From an uncultured Opitutales bacterium (GTDB lineage: Bacteria; Verrucomicrobiota; Verrucomicrobiia; Opitutales; Intestinicryptomonadaceae), in NCBI GenBank assembly GCA_900545715.1, contig URAJ01000057.1, forward strand, positions 1-11,957: a DNA stretch of 11,957 bases, given 5' to 3'. The notes beneath the pieces were generated by a model. The model made no database searches, had not been told where the DNA came from, and saw only the letters and a list, made by a program, of their open reading frames with translations. A program made the position numbers and the translations under genes. Below are positions 1 through 7,989 of this stretch, in pieces. Position 1 is the stretch's first letter; each line of letters opens with the position of its first letter.

Positions 1-2156
1 CCCGCGCTGCGCACCCTCTTTGTGGGGTTCGTCTTCAATGATAGGGAAATGCGCTTGCGGGCCTTGTCAACCTCTAAAACGTAGGCGTTGACTTTTTGCT
101 GCGGGCGGACTGCGTCTTTCGGGTCTTTTACAAAGGTGTCGGAAAGTTCGCTTATGTGCGCCAGCCCGTCTTGGTGGACCCCTATGTCTATGAAGGCTCC
201 AAACGCCGTGACGTTGGTGACTATGCCGGGCAGCCTCATGCCCTCGCGCAAATCGTCAATGCTGTGAACCTCGTCAGAGAATTTGAATACCTCGAATTTT
301 TCGCGCGGATCCCGCCCGGGCTTTCCAAGTTCCTGCATGATGTCTTTGAGCGTAGGAAGGCCGATGTCTGCGCCTACGTATTTTTCAAGCTTAATCTTCG
401 CGCGCGCGGAGGAGTCGCGCATCAGGGATTTTACGTCCTCGCCCATATCGGCGGCAATGCGCTCCACAAGCTCGTAGCGCTCCGGGTGGACCGCAGAGGC
501 GTCGAGGGGATTTTCGGCGTCGCGTATTCTGAGAAACCCTGCCGCCTGTTCGAAGCCCTTCGCTCCCAGACCGCGCACGTTCGTAAGCTCCTTGCGCGAC
601 TTGAACGGTCCGTGCTCGTTTCGATAGGCAACTATGTTGGCGGCCGTAGTTGAATTTAGGCCGGAAACGTACGACAGAAGCTGTTTGCTCGCCGTGTTTA
701 CCTCGACCCCGACGCTGTTTACGCAGCTTATTACGACGTCGTCGAGCGATTTTTTAAGCATGCTCTGGTTGACATCGTGCTGGTACTGCCCGACGCCTAT
801 CGATTGGGGGTCGATTTTTACGAGTTCTGCGAGCGGATCCATGAGCCTCCTGCCGATGGATACGGCGCCCCTTACTGTAATGTCTTTGTCGGGGAATTCT
901 TCGCGGGCAACTTCGCCTGCCGAGTATATCGAAGCTCCGCTTTCGTTTACCATGACAACGGGAATGGAGGCGGGAAGGTTGAGCGACCTTATGAAGGCCT
1001 CGGTTTCGCGCCCGGCTGTTCCGTTTCCGATTGCGACAGCCTCTATTTCAAAGCGGGCGCAAAGCGCGAGAACTTTGTCGGCCGCCTCCCTTTGGCGCAA
1101 TGCCGACTGCTCCGGGTAAATCACGTCGTTATACATCAGCGCTCCCTGCCTGTTTAGGCACACGACTTTGCAGCCGGTTCTAAATCCAGGGTCGATTGCA
1201 AGCACGTTTTTCTCGCCGAGGGGAGAGGCCATAAGCAGCTCTTTTAGGTTTGAGGCGAATACGGCGATGGCTTCGGCGTCGGCGCGCTTTTTCAGTTCGA
1301 GGCGCATGTAAGTCTCGGTTGTGGGGCTGAGCAGGCGCTTGTATGAGTCTTCGACTGCGAGGGCGACTTGCGCTGCGGCCTCTCCGCTGCCTTTTACATA
1401 CATCTGTTTTAGCTTTTCTATCGCCGGCGCCTCTTCGGGAATTACGCGCATTATTAGAAATCCCTCGGCCTCGCCGCGCCTGACTGCGAGGATTCTGTGA
1501 GATGGCGCGGTTTTCGCGCTTTCGCTCCAATTAAAGTAGTCGCGGTATTTTGCGCCTTCCTCCTCTTTGCCGGTGAGTATTTTTGACGACATCACTGCGT
1601 TTTGCTCAAAATATTCGCGCATTGCCTGCCTTGCGGGGGCGTCGTCGCTTATGGTTTCGGCGATGATGTCGCGCGCGCCGGCAAGAGCCGCCGCGACGTC
1701 CGGAACGTCCTTTTCCGCCGAGATGTATTCCGCGGCTTTTTCGGAGCAGTCGGAGGATTGGTTTTCAAATATGAACGCGGCGAGGCCTTCAAGTCCTTTT
1801 TCGCGTGCGACAGTCGCGCGGGTTCTGCGCTTTGGCTTGAAGGGCTGGTAGATGTCTTCGAGCTTGGCGAGAGTTTCTGCGGCCGCGATTGCGGCTGAGA
1901 GTTCGTCGGTCAGCAGGTTGCGCTCGGACAGCGATTTTTTTATGGATTCCCGCCTGTCGTCGAGGGCTTTCAGCCTTTCGAGTCCGTCGCGGATTGCAGT
2001 TATCGCGACTTCGTCGAGAGTGCCTGTGGCCTCTTTTCTGTATCGGGCTATAAAGGGCACGGTGGCGCCGTCTTCAAGAAGCTTCGCGGTTGCCGCGATT
2101 TGCATTACTGGTATGGAGAGCTCTTTTGCGAGCTGTATCAAATGGTCTTCGTTCAT
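1..2156 (-). CDS. tex: Tex-family RNA-binding transcription accessory protein, 3' end cut by the window edge
   Basis: Translating the minus strand from the ATG at 2156 gives an open frame of about 718 codons that reaches the left edge without a stop. It begins MNEDHLIQLAKELSIP. The order of parts is that of Tex: a helical N-terminal region with 'ATVPFIARYRKEATGTLDE' near residues 29-47, a YqgF/RuvC-like domain starting around residue 320 ('LAIDPGFRTGCKVV'), helix-hairpin-helix segments around 485-545 ('VNTASKQLLSYVSGL', 'LTNVRGLGAKGFEQAAG'), and an S1 RNA-binding domain from about 636 ('GIVTNVTAFGAFIDIGVHQD'). Tex proteins are usually near 770 residues, so only a short tail should be missing. 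Tex is a cytoplasmic nucleic-acid-binding protein linked to transcription; its exact role here cannot be read from sequence. No clear Shine-Dalgarno precedes the ATG, but that ATG matches the family N-terminus. Confidence 0.95.
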   Translation of the reverse strand, partial: MNEDHLIQLAKELSIPVMQIAATAKLLEDGATVPFIARYRKEATGTLDEVAITAIRDGLERLKALDDRRESIKKSLSERNLLTDELSAAIAAAETLAKLEDIYQPFKPKRRTRATVAREKGLEGLAAFIFENQSSDCSEKAAEYISAEKDVPDVAAALAGARDIIAETISDDAPARQAMREYFEQNAVMSSKILTGKEEEGAKYRDYFNWSESAKTAPSHRILAVRRGEAEGFLIMRVIPEEAPAIEKLKQMYVKGSGEAAAQVALAVEDSYKRLLSPTTETYMRLELKKRADAEAIAVFASNLKELLMASPLGEKNVLAIDPGFRTGCKVVCLNRQGALMYNDVIYPEQSALRQREAADKVLALCARFEIEAVAIGNGTAGRETEAFIRSLNLPASIPVVMVNESGASIYSAGEVAREEFPDKDITVRGAVSIGRRLMDPLAELVKIDPQSIGVGQYQHDVNQSMLKKSLDDVVISCVNSVGVEVNTASKQLLSYVSGLNSTTAANIVAYRNEHGPFKSRKELTNVRGLGAKGFEQAAGFLRIRDAENPLDASAVHPERYELVERIAADMGEDVKSLMRDSSARAKIKLEKYVGADIGLPTLKDIMQELGKPGRDPREKFEVFKFSDEVHSIDDLREGMRLPGIVTNVTAFGAFIDIGVHQDGLAHISELSDTFVKDPKDAVRPQQKVNAYVLEVDKARKRISLSLKTNPTKRVRSA

Positions 2157-2173
2157 AAGAAATTTTTCCGCCT

Positions 2174-2202
2174 ATAATGTATAAAATGCGCGCGCCTGTA
2201 AA
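2174..2202 (-). promoter_or_regulatory. possible sigma-70 type promoter of tex
   Basis: On the minus strand a TTTACA (-35 like, 2202-2197) is followed after 17 bases by CATTAT (-10 like, 2179-2174, four of six consensus bases). The start codon lies only 18 bases beyond, giving a very short leader. This is pattern matching by eye. The plus strand carries TATAAT at the same place, so the -10 direction is ambiguous. Confidence 0.3.
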
Positions 2203-2443
2203 GGATTGTCGCCTAAAAAAATTCTTTTCTTGGCGGTAGGCGCGCAACTTTTAATTCCTTCAAAACTTGCAAAAAAAGTTTCTGCGTTTGGAGTTTTTTT
2301 ACTTTCTTTTTATCTCAAAACCGCTTTCTGTGTGCGACCTATTCGACTTTCCAAAGAGCTCCATAAAACTCCATTTTTAGAGCGCTTTTTTATTGGCGGA
2401 AATCCACTCGAAAAAAGACGCAACGCGGCGCACGCATTTGAAT

Positions 2444-2472
2444 AAAAAAACGGACAGTTTTTAAACAGTCCG
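2444..2472 (-). terminator. intrinsic terminator of the PEP-CTERM gene
   Basis: The inverted repeat CGGAC (2451-2455) / GTCCG (2468-2472) is extended, after an A-A mismatch, by four more base pairs. Read on the minus strand the hairpin is followed by seven T (the A7 at 2444-2450). It lies about 80 bases after the stop codon of the gene ending at 2555. CTTTTTG on the other side could give weak termination in the plus direction too. Confidence 0.75.
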
Positions 2473-2554
2473 CTTTTTGCCGCCTTGCGCTTTACGCCTT
2501 CCATTTTGCGAATGCGCGGCGCTTGAATTGCGGCGCACTTCTAAGCGCCATTTG

Positions 2555-4123
2555 CTATTTCTTCCTACGCAGCGCAAAGAGCAGGGCTACCGCCCCGACA
2601 AGCGCTGCTACTGCCGCCGGCTCGGGCACTGTGTTGTAGGAGACGTACAAGCCGTCGTCTGCGATTGTGAATTCGGCGATTTTCCCGTCGATATTCGCCG
2701 CTTTAAATTCGCTTTCAAGGAAGTCGGTAGGAGTGTTGCCCTCCGTCCATGAAATGAGTTTTATGCTAACTCCGTCTTCGGTGAGATAGTTCGTATTGCC
2801 TACAAATTCAAACCAGAATTCAGAGCCTGCGTCTTCGCCCTTTTGCATCGTTCCGGAAAGCTCGATTAGCGAGGCCTGCGTTTGGCTAATTATTCCGGAA
2901 ACAATCGTTCCGCCCGTCCATATTAGGTTGTCGCCGTAAACCACCGCGTTGGAGTCGGTCTCGCTGCCGTTTGAGCCGATGGCGCCAAATTTTGCTTCAA
3001 TGCCGTCGGAATTCCCGACGAGCCTTATGTCGCCCCACTTGCCCCATTCGCCTTCTGCGGTGTTGTTTTTGTACATGGTGTACATTCTCAAATCCCCGGA
3101 TATTACAGTGACTCCTCCGCGGAATGCCCTTTGGTTGGATGAAAGAACAAGCTTTTGCTGGGAGTTGTGCGCGCCCATCATTACGACATCTACTACCGTA
3201 TTTGATCTTTCCTTTCCAATTTTGCCTGACATGTAAGAGAACAAGTCCGTAATGCCGCCTTTCATTAATGCTTGGCCTTCGTTGGCGAGTACAATTGTTG
3301 CGGAAGAGCCTACGTCTCCGTATGCATCGTTTGTGGCGCGCATATCAACCGAAGTGGATGTAATGCCGTTTACTTTTATTATTAAATTTTTGGTGCCAGT
3401 GCTGTTTAAGAATAGAGTGCTATTGCCGGTAATTGAGCCTCCTATTTGAATGTCGGCGTTTTTGTAATAATAATATTTGTCTTCGGCAATTTTTGCGGCG
3501 TCGCGCTCGCACACATTCGCTCCAAAGGAAATCTGGCCTGTTTTGTTATTGAAATTACCGTCAATTTTTAGGCTTTTTAAAGCGTTGCTCTGGCTGTTTC
3601 CCCCGAAGGAAAATGTCAGCGTTCCGGTATTATTTAGTCTGGATAATTCAACGTCCCCTTTTATTTGGACTGAGAGCGGATTATAATGGCCGCCCATTAA
3701 ATATTTTCCGTTGTACCCTCCGGCTCCGTCAAGAATTACGGACATATTCCCGTTTACTATAAGCGATGAAGTAGAGGCAGTTTCTGCGGTTTTATTGTAT
3801 GCGCCAAAACTCAGCTGGTCTAAATTGCCCGTTATAGTGAGCGAATCCATTTCTATATTGCCGTCGAAATACAAGTTCATTCCTTTGCCGTCGGGCCAGA
3901 AGGCGATTTTCGTCTGGTCGAAAAATACATTGTCGGAGGCGGAAGGGTAGTCTGTTGCATCTGCAAACGATTGACCCCCGTCTTCGGAAATTTTCCAATT
4001 TTCGAGGTGGTTCCAATTTATATTGTCCTTTGAGGGCGGAATGAAATAGTAGTCCGCAGCGCTCGAAAACGTTGGGGATAATGCGCCGATTGCGGATAGT
4101 AGGGGTAAAATAACTTTCTTCAT
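2555..4123 (-). CDS. secreted PEP-CTERM surface protein with beta-strand-rich body
   Basis: From the ATG at 4123 this is a 522-residue protein. It starts MKKVILPLLSAIGALSP, a signal peptide with likely cleavage near residues 22-23 (FSSA/A). The frame stays open to another ATG at 4177, but that adds 18 residues ahead of the signal peptide, so I prefer 4123. The mature start ('NWNHLENWKIS', then 'YPSASDNVFFDQ') resembles the opening of Verrucomicrobiota autotransporter-like or beta-helix PEP-CTERM proteins. The body is rich in G, N, S and T with alternating hydrophobics, which suggests a repetitive beta solenoid. The C-terminus has VPEP at about 499-502, a hydrophobic helix and the terminal RRKK, the tripartite PEP-CTERM signal read by exosortase. 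It is probably sorted to the cell surface or extracellular matrix. No enzymatic motif is visible and the specific role is unknown. No exosortase gene lies in this window. Confidence 0.85.
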   Translation of the reverse strand: MKKVILPLLSAIGALSPTFSSAADYYFIPPSKDNINWNHLENWKISEDGGQSFADATDYPSASDNVFFDQTKIAFWPDGKGMNLYFDGNIEMDSLTITGNLDQLSFGAYNKTAETASTSSLIVNGNMSVILDGAGGYNGKYLMGGHYNPLSVQIKGDVELSRLNNTGTLTFSFGGNSQSNALKSLKIDGNFNNKTGQISFGANVCERDAAKIAEDKYYYYKNADIQIGGSITGNSTLFLNSTGTKNLIIKVNGITSTSVDMRATNDAYGDVGSSATIVLANEGQALMKGGITDLFSYMSGKIGKERSNTVVDVVMMGAHNSQQKLVLSSNQRAFRGGVTVISGDLRMYTMYKNNTAEGEWGKWGDIRLVGNSDGIEAKFGAIGSNGSETDSNAVVYGDNLIWTGGTIVSGIISQTQASLIELSGTMQKGEDAGSEFWFEFVGNTNYLTEDGVSIKLISWTEGNTPTDFLESEFKAANIDGKIAEFTIADDGLYVSYNTVPEPAAVAALVGAVALLFALRRKK

Positions 4124-4350
4124 ATTAGTCGTTTGTAAAGGAGATTTTAATTTAGTCAAGTTTTTAATAAGCCCCATTATTGGGATTTGTGGAATATCAT
4201 TTCACTTAACGGTATCTGTATTTCCAGAAATAAATTCTATGGGATTTTTATTTGCAAAGCGGTATTGCGCGCCGACGATAAAGTAAAAATTTTTTTGGCA
4301 ATGTAGGGTCTTCCCCGGTATGCGAGGCAAAAATATCGCGAGGCAATATG

Positions 4351-4388
4351 AAAATAAAAAGCCGGCGCCTTCAACCGAGGCCCCGGCT
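4351..4388 (-). terminator. intrinsic terminator of the GH-A-like lipoprotein gene
   Basis: On the minus strand AGCCGG (4388-4383) pairs with CCGGCT (4365-4360). One G-G mismatch and three further pairs lead to a nine-base loop, and TTTTTATTTT follows (4360-4351). It starts 29 bases after the stop codon of the gene ending at 4417. It also insulates the PEP-CTERM gene from read-through. Confidence 0.85.
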
Positions 4389-4416
4389 CATAACGCGGCT
4401 TTTTAATCCGCAGATG

Positions 4417-6723
4417 CTATTTAGATTCGCGCTCTATCACGCAGGCTACATCGCTATTGAACGGAGGCGTTTTGAGCTTTAACACCCCATCCGAGTCCGT
4501 CCTTACAACGCCTGAAGCGATTTCCTTCTTGCCGCGCGTATCCCACCAAGTAACCTTGAAATTTGTAGACGGGTTGCCCTCGATTTTTATCGGGTACTCA
4601 AACGAGCGCATCCCCGGGATTCCGTGCGTATATAGCTTGTATTTAGCAACTGTATAGGATTCCGCTCCGGCTCTTCTAAGCCACAGGTATATTGTCCCGG
4701 TTTTCTTGTCTATTGCAGCGAAGGGTTTTACGGATGTCACACCTCTCATTGAGCCAGTCTTTGGAATTTCGAGCTTGCCCACTTTCATAGACACCCCCGT
4801 TCCGGAAAGCTGGAATACCAAATTATTTTCTCCCTTTGCGAGCGGTATGGAGACTTTCTTGTTTATTGCGGCCGTGGGAACCCCGTTTTCATTGGTGAGA
4901 ACTTTTGAGCCTTCCGCAGTGATTTTTGTCCTGGAAATTTCGGTGTCGTTTGAGAGGCATATAAGCTCAAAATTGGCCGCCGCCGGCACGCTTTCAATCT
5001 CAATGTCGAGCGTATTCTTGTCGGTCGGAACATTCTCTATATTTACCAATACGGTGCCTGTGTCTTTCCACACAATCGGCACAGTGTTCGAGGATATTGT
5101 CCCGGTTGAGAGGTCTATCCCGACTTGCGCGAGGTCGTTGGAAGATTCCTTGTCTGGGTATGTCTCTGAGAATGCTGGGTAAATGATTGTCGAATTTTCG
5201 GCGGCGGAAGTCGAAGTTTGCACTATCTTTTCCGGCAGCCTCAGCGGGTCGAGCGCGGCGTTTGCCGTTTTGAAGTTCTTTTCAAATGCAGATACTTCAG
5301 AAATTGCTTCTTCTGCTGCCGAGCGCGCGGCGACTTTGCGGTAGTCGGCAAGCGGCAGTATGGGAGCGTCCGTCATCAGCCCCGCCCACATTGAGTTTCT
5401 GATGTACGAGTACGACGGGTCTGGCGGAGTGCTGGCCGCTGGAGTTGCGGAAACTGCCCCGACCGGCTTTTTGTAGCGTTTCGGGAAGAATGCGGCGTGT
5501 TCCCATACGCCCTGTGAGAAGTCTCTCAATCCCTTCAAATCTATGCCGAGGAAAGAGCATGAGTCGCCGCCCCACAAGTATTCGAGCTCTCCGGAGGTTG
5601 CCGCAGTTATCATTATCGGGCGCTTTGCGGCGCTGTCGGAGTCGCGGATTGCGGAGGTTGCGGAGTTCAGCCAAGACGAGCGGGTATCGAGCTTTTCGGG
5701 GCTGAGCGCATCTATGCCCGAAAACGGCTCCCACATTATTACCGCCTTGCTTGAGCCGAAGCGCGTCACGATGTATTTTACAAGTTCGTTGTAAATTTGC
5801 GCGGCGTCCTGCGATTCAAAGAATTCGTCGGGAGTTTTCGCGATTCCGTTTTTTGCAAAGTACGAGTTCGCGTAGTTTGCGCCAAAATCGGCGGCTTCAG
5901 CAAAGGTGATGATAACGTTTAAATTCCTCTTTTGTGCGGAATCGAGCAGCGTTTCGAGGTTTTTTAACAGCGGCTGGTTGTACTTGCCCGCGTGAGGCCC
6001 GGACGCGATTATAAGCGATGTCGGCGCGGAGAGTTTTACCCTTATGATATTTGCGCCGGCGTTTGCGACGGCGTCGAGCGCCTTTTCTCTCGCGTCTCCG
6101 ATGAGTATCAGCGGGAAATCGACGCCGATTCCACGGATATTGTCCGAGCCCTTCAAGTAGAAGTGCGAAGGCTCTTTCTTAGACAGCCTATATATACCCA
6201 ATCCCGATCCTTTTGTTGTTTTAAGCGGGAATTCCGGCGAGAAGAAACTTTGCCCCGAGGCTTTAACCGACACATTGTAGCGGTAAGAGCCCGATTTTGG
6301 AATTATGACCGAAAACGACCACGTTGATTTGTCCGAATTGCCGCGGACATAATGCATGGGAACATTCATCGACACTCCGTTTGACACGCCGTTTACCGAC
6401 AATTCGACAGATATGTCGGAAGAGTCGAATGCGTTTTTAAACGGAGCGCTGATATCCACACTCCCCGAGAATGCGCCGCCGGATACGACATTTTCCGTGT
6501 CTATATCGAAAGACAGAAAGCGCTTATCCCATTGGGGTTCGTTGGAATCGGCCGTTTTGGTCTGTTCGGTCTTGGCCTTCTTTACCTTTTTCTTTTTTGT
6601 TTTAACTTTTTGGGTGGACTGTTCTTTAACAGTCTCCCTTACTGTCGGTTTTTTATCGCACGAGCATATTGAAACCGCTGCGGCGATGAGCACAGCTATT
6701 TTTAAAATTCTTAATATATACAT
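4417..6723 (-). CDS. large lipoprotein with DUF5060-like domain and degenerate GH-A TIM barrel
   Basis: This 768-residue protein starts with a short basic, hydrophobic signal and a lipobox ending at Cys22 (ICSC, with Cys20 as alternative). Asp follows at +2. Next comes a Lys-rich linker (residues 40-51), then a beta-sandwich at about 68-170 like the DUF5060/Ig modules that precede clan GH-A glycosidases ('SGSYRYNVSV'). A TIM-barrel-like region spans about 190-460: 'NAGANIIRVKLSAP', 'RNLNVIITFAEAADF', 'AVIMWEPFSGID' (328-338) and 'SYIRNSMWAGLM' (439-450). A beta-rich C-terminal region follows. In active relatives the beta-4 segment reads WEL.NE and beta-7 has P..xE.G; here they read WEPFSGID and KKPVGAVSATP, so both catalytic Glu seem absent. 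It may bind a polysaccharide rather than cleave it. It lies 54 bases downstream of ispH. No Shine-Dalgarno is seen. The fold call is by eye and exact family membership is unproven. Confidence 0.7.
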   Translation of the reverse strand: MYILRILKIAVLIAAAVSICSCDKKPTVRETVKEQSTQKVKTKKKKVKKAKTEQTKTADSNEPQWDKRFLSFDIDTENVVSGGAFSGSVDISAPFKNAFDSSDISVELSVNGVSNGVSMNVPMHYVRGNSDKSTWSFSVIIPKSGSYRYNVSVKASGQSFFSPEFPLKTTKGSGLGIYRLSKKEPSHFYLKGSDNIRGIGVDFPLILIGDAREKALDAVANAGANIIRVKLSAPTSLIIASGPHAGKYNQPLLKNLETLLDSAQKRNLNVIITFAEAADFGANYANSYFAKNGIAKTPDEFFESQDAAQIYNELVKYIVTRFGSSKAVIMWEPFSGIDALSPEKLDTRSSWLNSATSAIRDSDSAAKRPIMITAATSGELEYLWGGDSCSFLGIDLKGLRDFSQGVWEHAAFFPKRYKKPVGAVSATPAASTPPDPSYSYIRNSMWAGLMTDAPILPLADYRKVAARSAAEEAISEVSAFEKNFKTANAALDPLRLPEKIVQTSTSAAENSTIIYPAFSETYPDKESSNDLAQVGIDLSTGTISSNTVPIVWKDTGTVLVNIENVPTDKNTLDIEIESVPAAANFELICLSNDTEISRTKITAEGSKVLTNENGVPTAAINKKVSIPLAKGENNLVFQLSGTGVSMKVGKLEIPKTGSMRGVTSVKPFAAIDKKTGTIYLWLRRAGAESYTVAKYKLYTHGIPGMRSFEYPIKIEGNPSTNFKVTWWDTRGKKEIASGVVRTDSDGVLKLKTPPFNSDVACVIERESK

Positions 6724-6750
6724 ATAGTTAACGTTATATATGGGGTTTTA

Positions 6751-6759
6751 GGGGGGGGG
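6751..6759. repeat. homopolymeric G9 tract between ispH and the lipoprotein gene
   Basis: Nine consecutive G (C9 on the coding minus strand) lie 28-36 bases upstream of the lipoprotein start codon and 19 bases after the ispH stop. This is in leader or promoter range, not in a reading frame. Tracts of this length can slip during replication. It is the longest G/C homopolymer I noticed in the window. Confidence 0.85.
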
Positions 6760-6777
6760 TAGATTTTTTTAATAGCC

Positions 6778-7650
6778 TTATAGGCTTTCGAGTTTTCTGC
6801 AGACTTCGTCTATCAGAAAATCGGGAGTTGAGGCGCCGGCGGTGACGCCGACTACCGAATATTTTTTTACGGAGTCGATATCGAGCTCTTTAAGAGTTTC
6901 GATATGGTAGCATGGCAGCCCCGTCCTTGTGGCCATTATGGCGAGCTTTACTGTATTTGCGGAGTGTTTTCCGCCAATAACAATAATTGCCTCCGCGCCG
7001 TCTTGGGCGAGCTGCCTAACGTCTTTTTGGCGCTCTTTTGTAGCGCCGCAAATTGTGTCGATTACCTTTGTGTTTGGGAATCTCTTTTTAAAATACTCGG
7101 AGATTTCGCGGTAGTCGTCCGTAAACATTGTCGATTGCGACACCATGCATATCTCGCCCTCGATATTTTCGAGCTTGTCGATGTCTTCCCTCGATTTCAC
7201 CACAAACCCGCGCCCGCCTGCGTACCCGAGCAGGCCGATTACTTCCGGGTGGTTTGGGTCGCCGACTATGGCGATTGTGTAGCCTTTATTTGAATGCATT
7301 TTTATGATGCCCGCAATCTTGCCGACGTCTGGGCAGGTGGCGTCTTTGCAGGGCATCCCGAGCGATTTTAGGTATTCGCGCCTTTCGGGCGATACTCCGT
7401 GGGCTCTAAATACGAGTATGCTGTTTTCGTCCGATTTGCGGATTTCGTCCTCGATAGAGCTTTCGCTCTTGTAGTCTCCGATTTCGAGAATGCCGTCCTT
7501 TTGAAGCCTTTCCATCATTTGCCTATTGTGGATAAGCGGGCCGTCCGTATAGACTTTGTAGCGCCCGCCGTCGGTGCAGCCTATTGCTATGCCGATTGCG
7601 CGCTCCACACCGAAACAAAATCCGGCGCTTTTTGCTCTGATGACTTTCAT
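6778..7650 (-). CDS. ispH: 4-hydroxy-3-methylbut-2-enyl diphosphate reductase (IspH/LytB)
   Basis: The full-length 290-residue protein begins MKVIRAKSAGFCFGVERAI. It catalyses the last step of the MEP pathway in the cytoplasm, reducing HMBPP to IPP and DMAPP with a [4Fe-4S] cluster. The three cluster cysteines are present: the first in GFCFGVERA near residue 12, the second in 'DATCPDVGK' near 100, and the third in 'DTICGATKERQ' near 200. 'GDPNHPEVIGLLGY' carries the conserved His and the catalytic Glu. 'MVSQSTM' and 'GASTPDFLIDEV' match the remaining family signatures. Length and both ends fit the family, so the ATG at 7650 is secure although no Shine-Dalgarno precedes it. I see no clear terminator after it, so the lipoprotein gene 54 bases downstream may be co-transcribed. 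Confidence 0.98.
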   Translation of the reverse strand: MKVIRAKSAGFCFGVERAIGIAIGCTDGGRYKVYTDGPLIHNRQMMERLQKDGILEIGDYKSESSIEDEIRKSDENSILVFRAHGVSPERREYLKSLGMPCKDATCPDVGKIAGIIKMHSNKGYTIAIVGDPNHPEVIGLLGYAGGRGFVVKSREDIDKLENIEGEICMVSQSTMFTDDYREISEYFKKRFPNTKVIDTICGATKERQKDVRQLAQDGAEAIIVIGGKHSANTVKLAIMATRTGLPCYHIETLKELDIDSVKKYSVVGVTAGASTPDFLIDEVCRKLESL

Positions 7651-7867
7651 GTACGGTTAAATCCTGTTTAGCTTCCGCTTTTGCGCCGCTTAGGCGCCTA
7701 AAAAAAGCGGTAAATGAAAATTTCCTTTCTGAAAATCAAAAAGGCGTTTTTAAAATTGGCAACCATTTTTGCTTCGCAGATGTGTTTTTTTGCAAAAATT
7801 GGGAAAGGGGCGTTGGTATGCCGCTTTTTGAGACGGGCTTTTTTTTGAGAAAGGCAAATTTTGTGTT

Positions 7868-7898
7868 TTGACATGCGCGTAAAATTGTCAATTATACA
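7868..7898 (+). promoter_or_regulatory. possible gsp operon promoter overlapping an inverted repeat
   Basis: TTGACA at 7868-7873 is a perfect -35 match. TATACA at 7893-7898 is a four-of-six -10 match, with 19 bases between them, which is longer than ideal. TTGACA also forms a perfect inverted repeat with TGTCAA at 7886-7891, so the spacer could hold an operator. Transcription from here would give a structured leader of about 125 bases before gspG. Confidence 0.4.
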
Positions 7899-7910
7899 TG
7901 AAGTTTCGGA

Positions 7911-7989
7911 GGCCCGATTTTGCGGGCTGCTCCGGCAGCCGGTTTTGACACACGCGCATGGAGTGCGCCAAGAGACGGTTCTTTCGTCT
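7911..7989 (+). promoter_or_regulatory. hairpin-rich leader of the gsp operon with two mutually exclusive stems
   Basis: Four stems can be drawn. The first pairs GGCCCG (7911-7916) with CGGGCT (7923-7928), including one G-U. The second pairs GGCTGC (7925-7930) with GCAGCC (7935-7940) around a TCCG loop of the UNCG type, followed by GGTTTT. The third pairs GCGCA (7954-7958) with TGCGC (7964-7968). The fourth pairs AGACG (7973-7977) with CGTCT (7985-7989). Stems one and two share 7925-7928, so only one can form at a time. The layout resembles an attenuator or switch, but it matches no riboswitch class I know and has no long T tract. Confidence 0.35.

Larger units (their letters stand above)
2157..2554. 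other. 398-base intergenic region between tex and the PEP-CTERM gene
   Basis: This AT-rich stretch separates two minus-strand genes. It holds the terminator of the PEP-CTERM gene at 2444-2472 and the putative tex promoter at 2174-2202. The remainder, roughly 2205-2440, is rich in A and T runs. Its open frames on either strand have no recognisable protein character. I see no tRNA, no tandem repeat and no convincing structured RNA. Confidence 0.6.

Noticed and set aside
96..2184. Several plus-strand open frames of 60-185 residues
   Set aside because: They lie opposite the tex gene, whose minus-strand translation matches a known family throughout; their products are Arg/Ala/Ser-rich shadows.
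2206..2445. 79-residue plus-strand frame in the tex/PEP-CTERM gap
   Set aside because: It has no recognisable domain, composition follows local A/T runs, and it ends at the terminator of the opposite gene.
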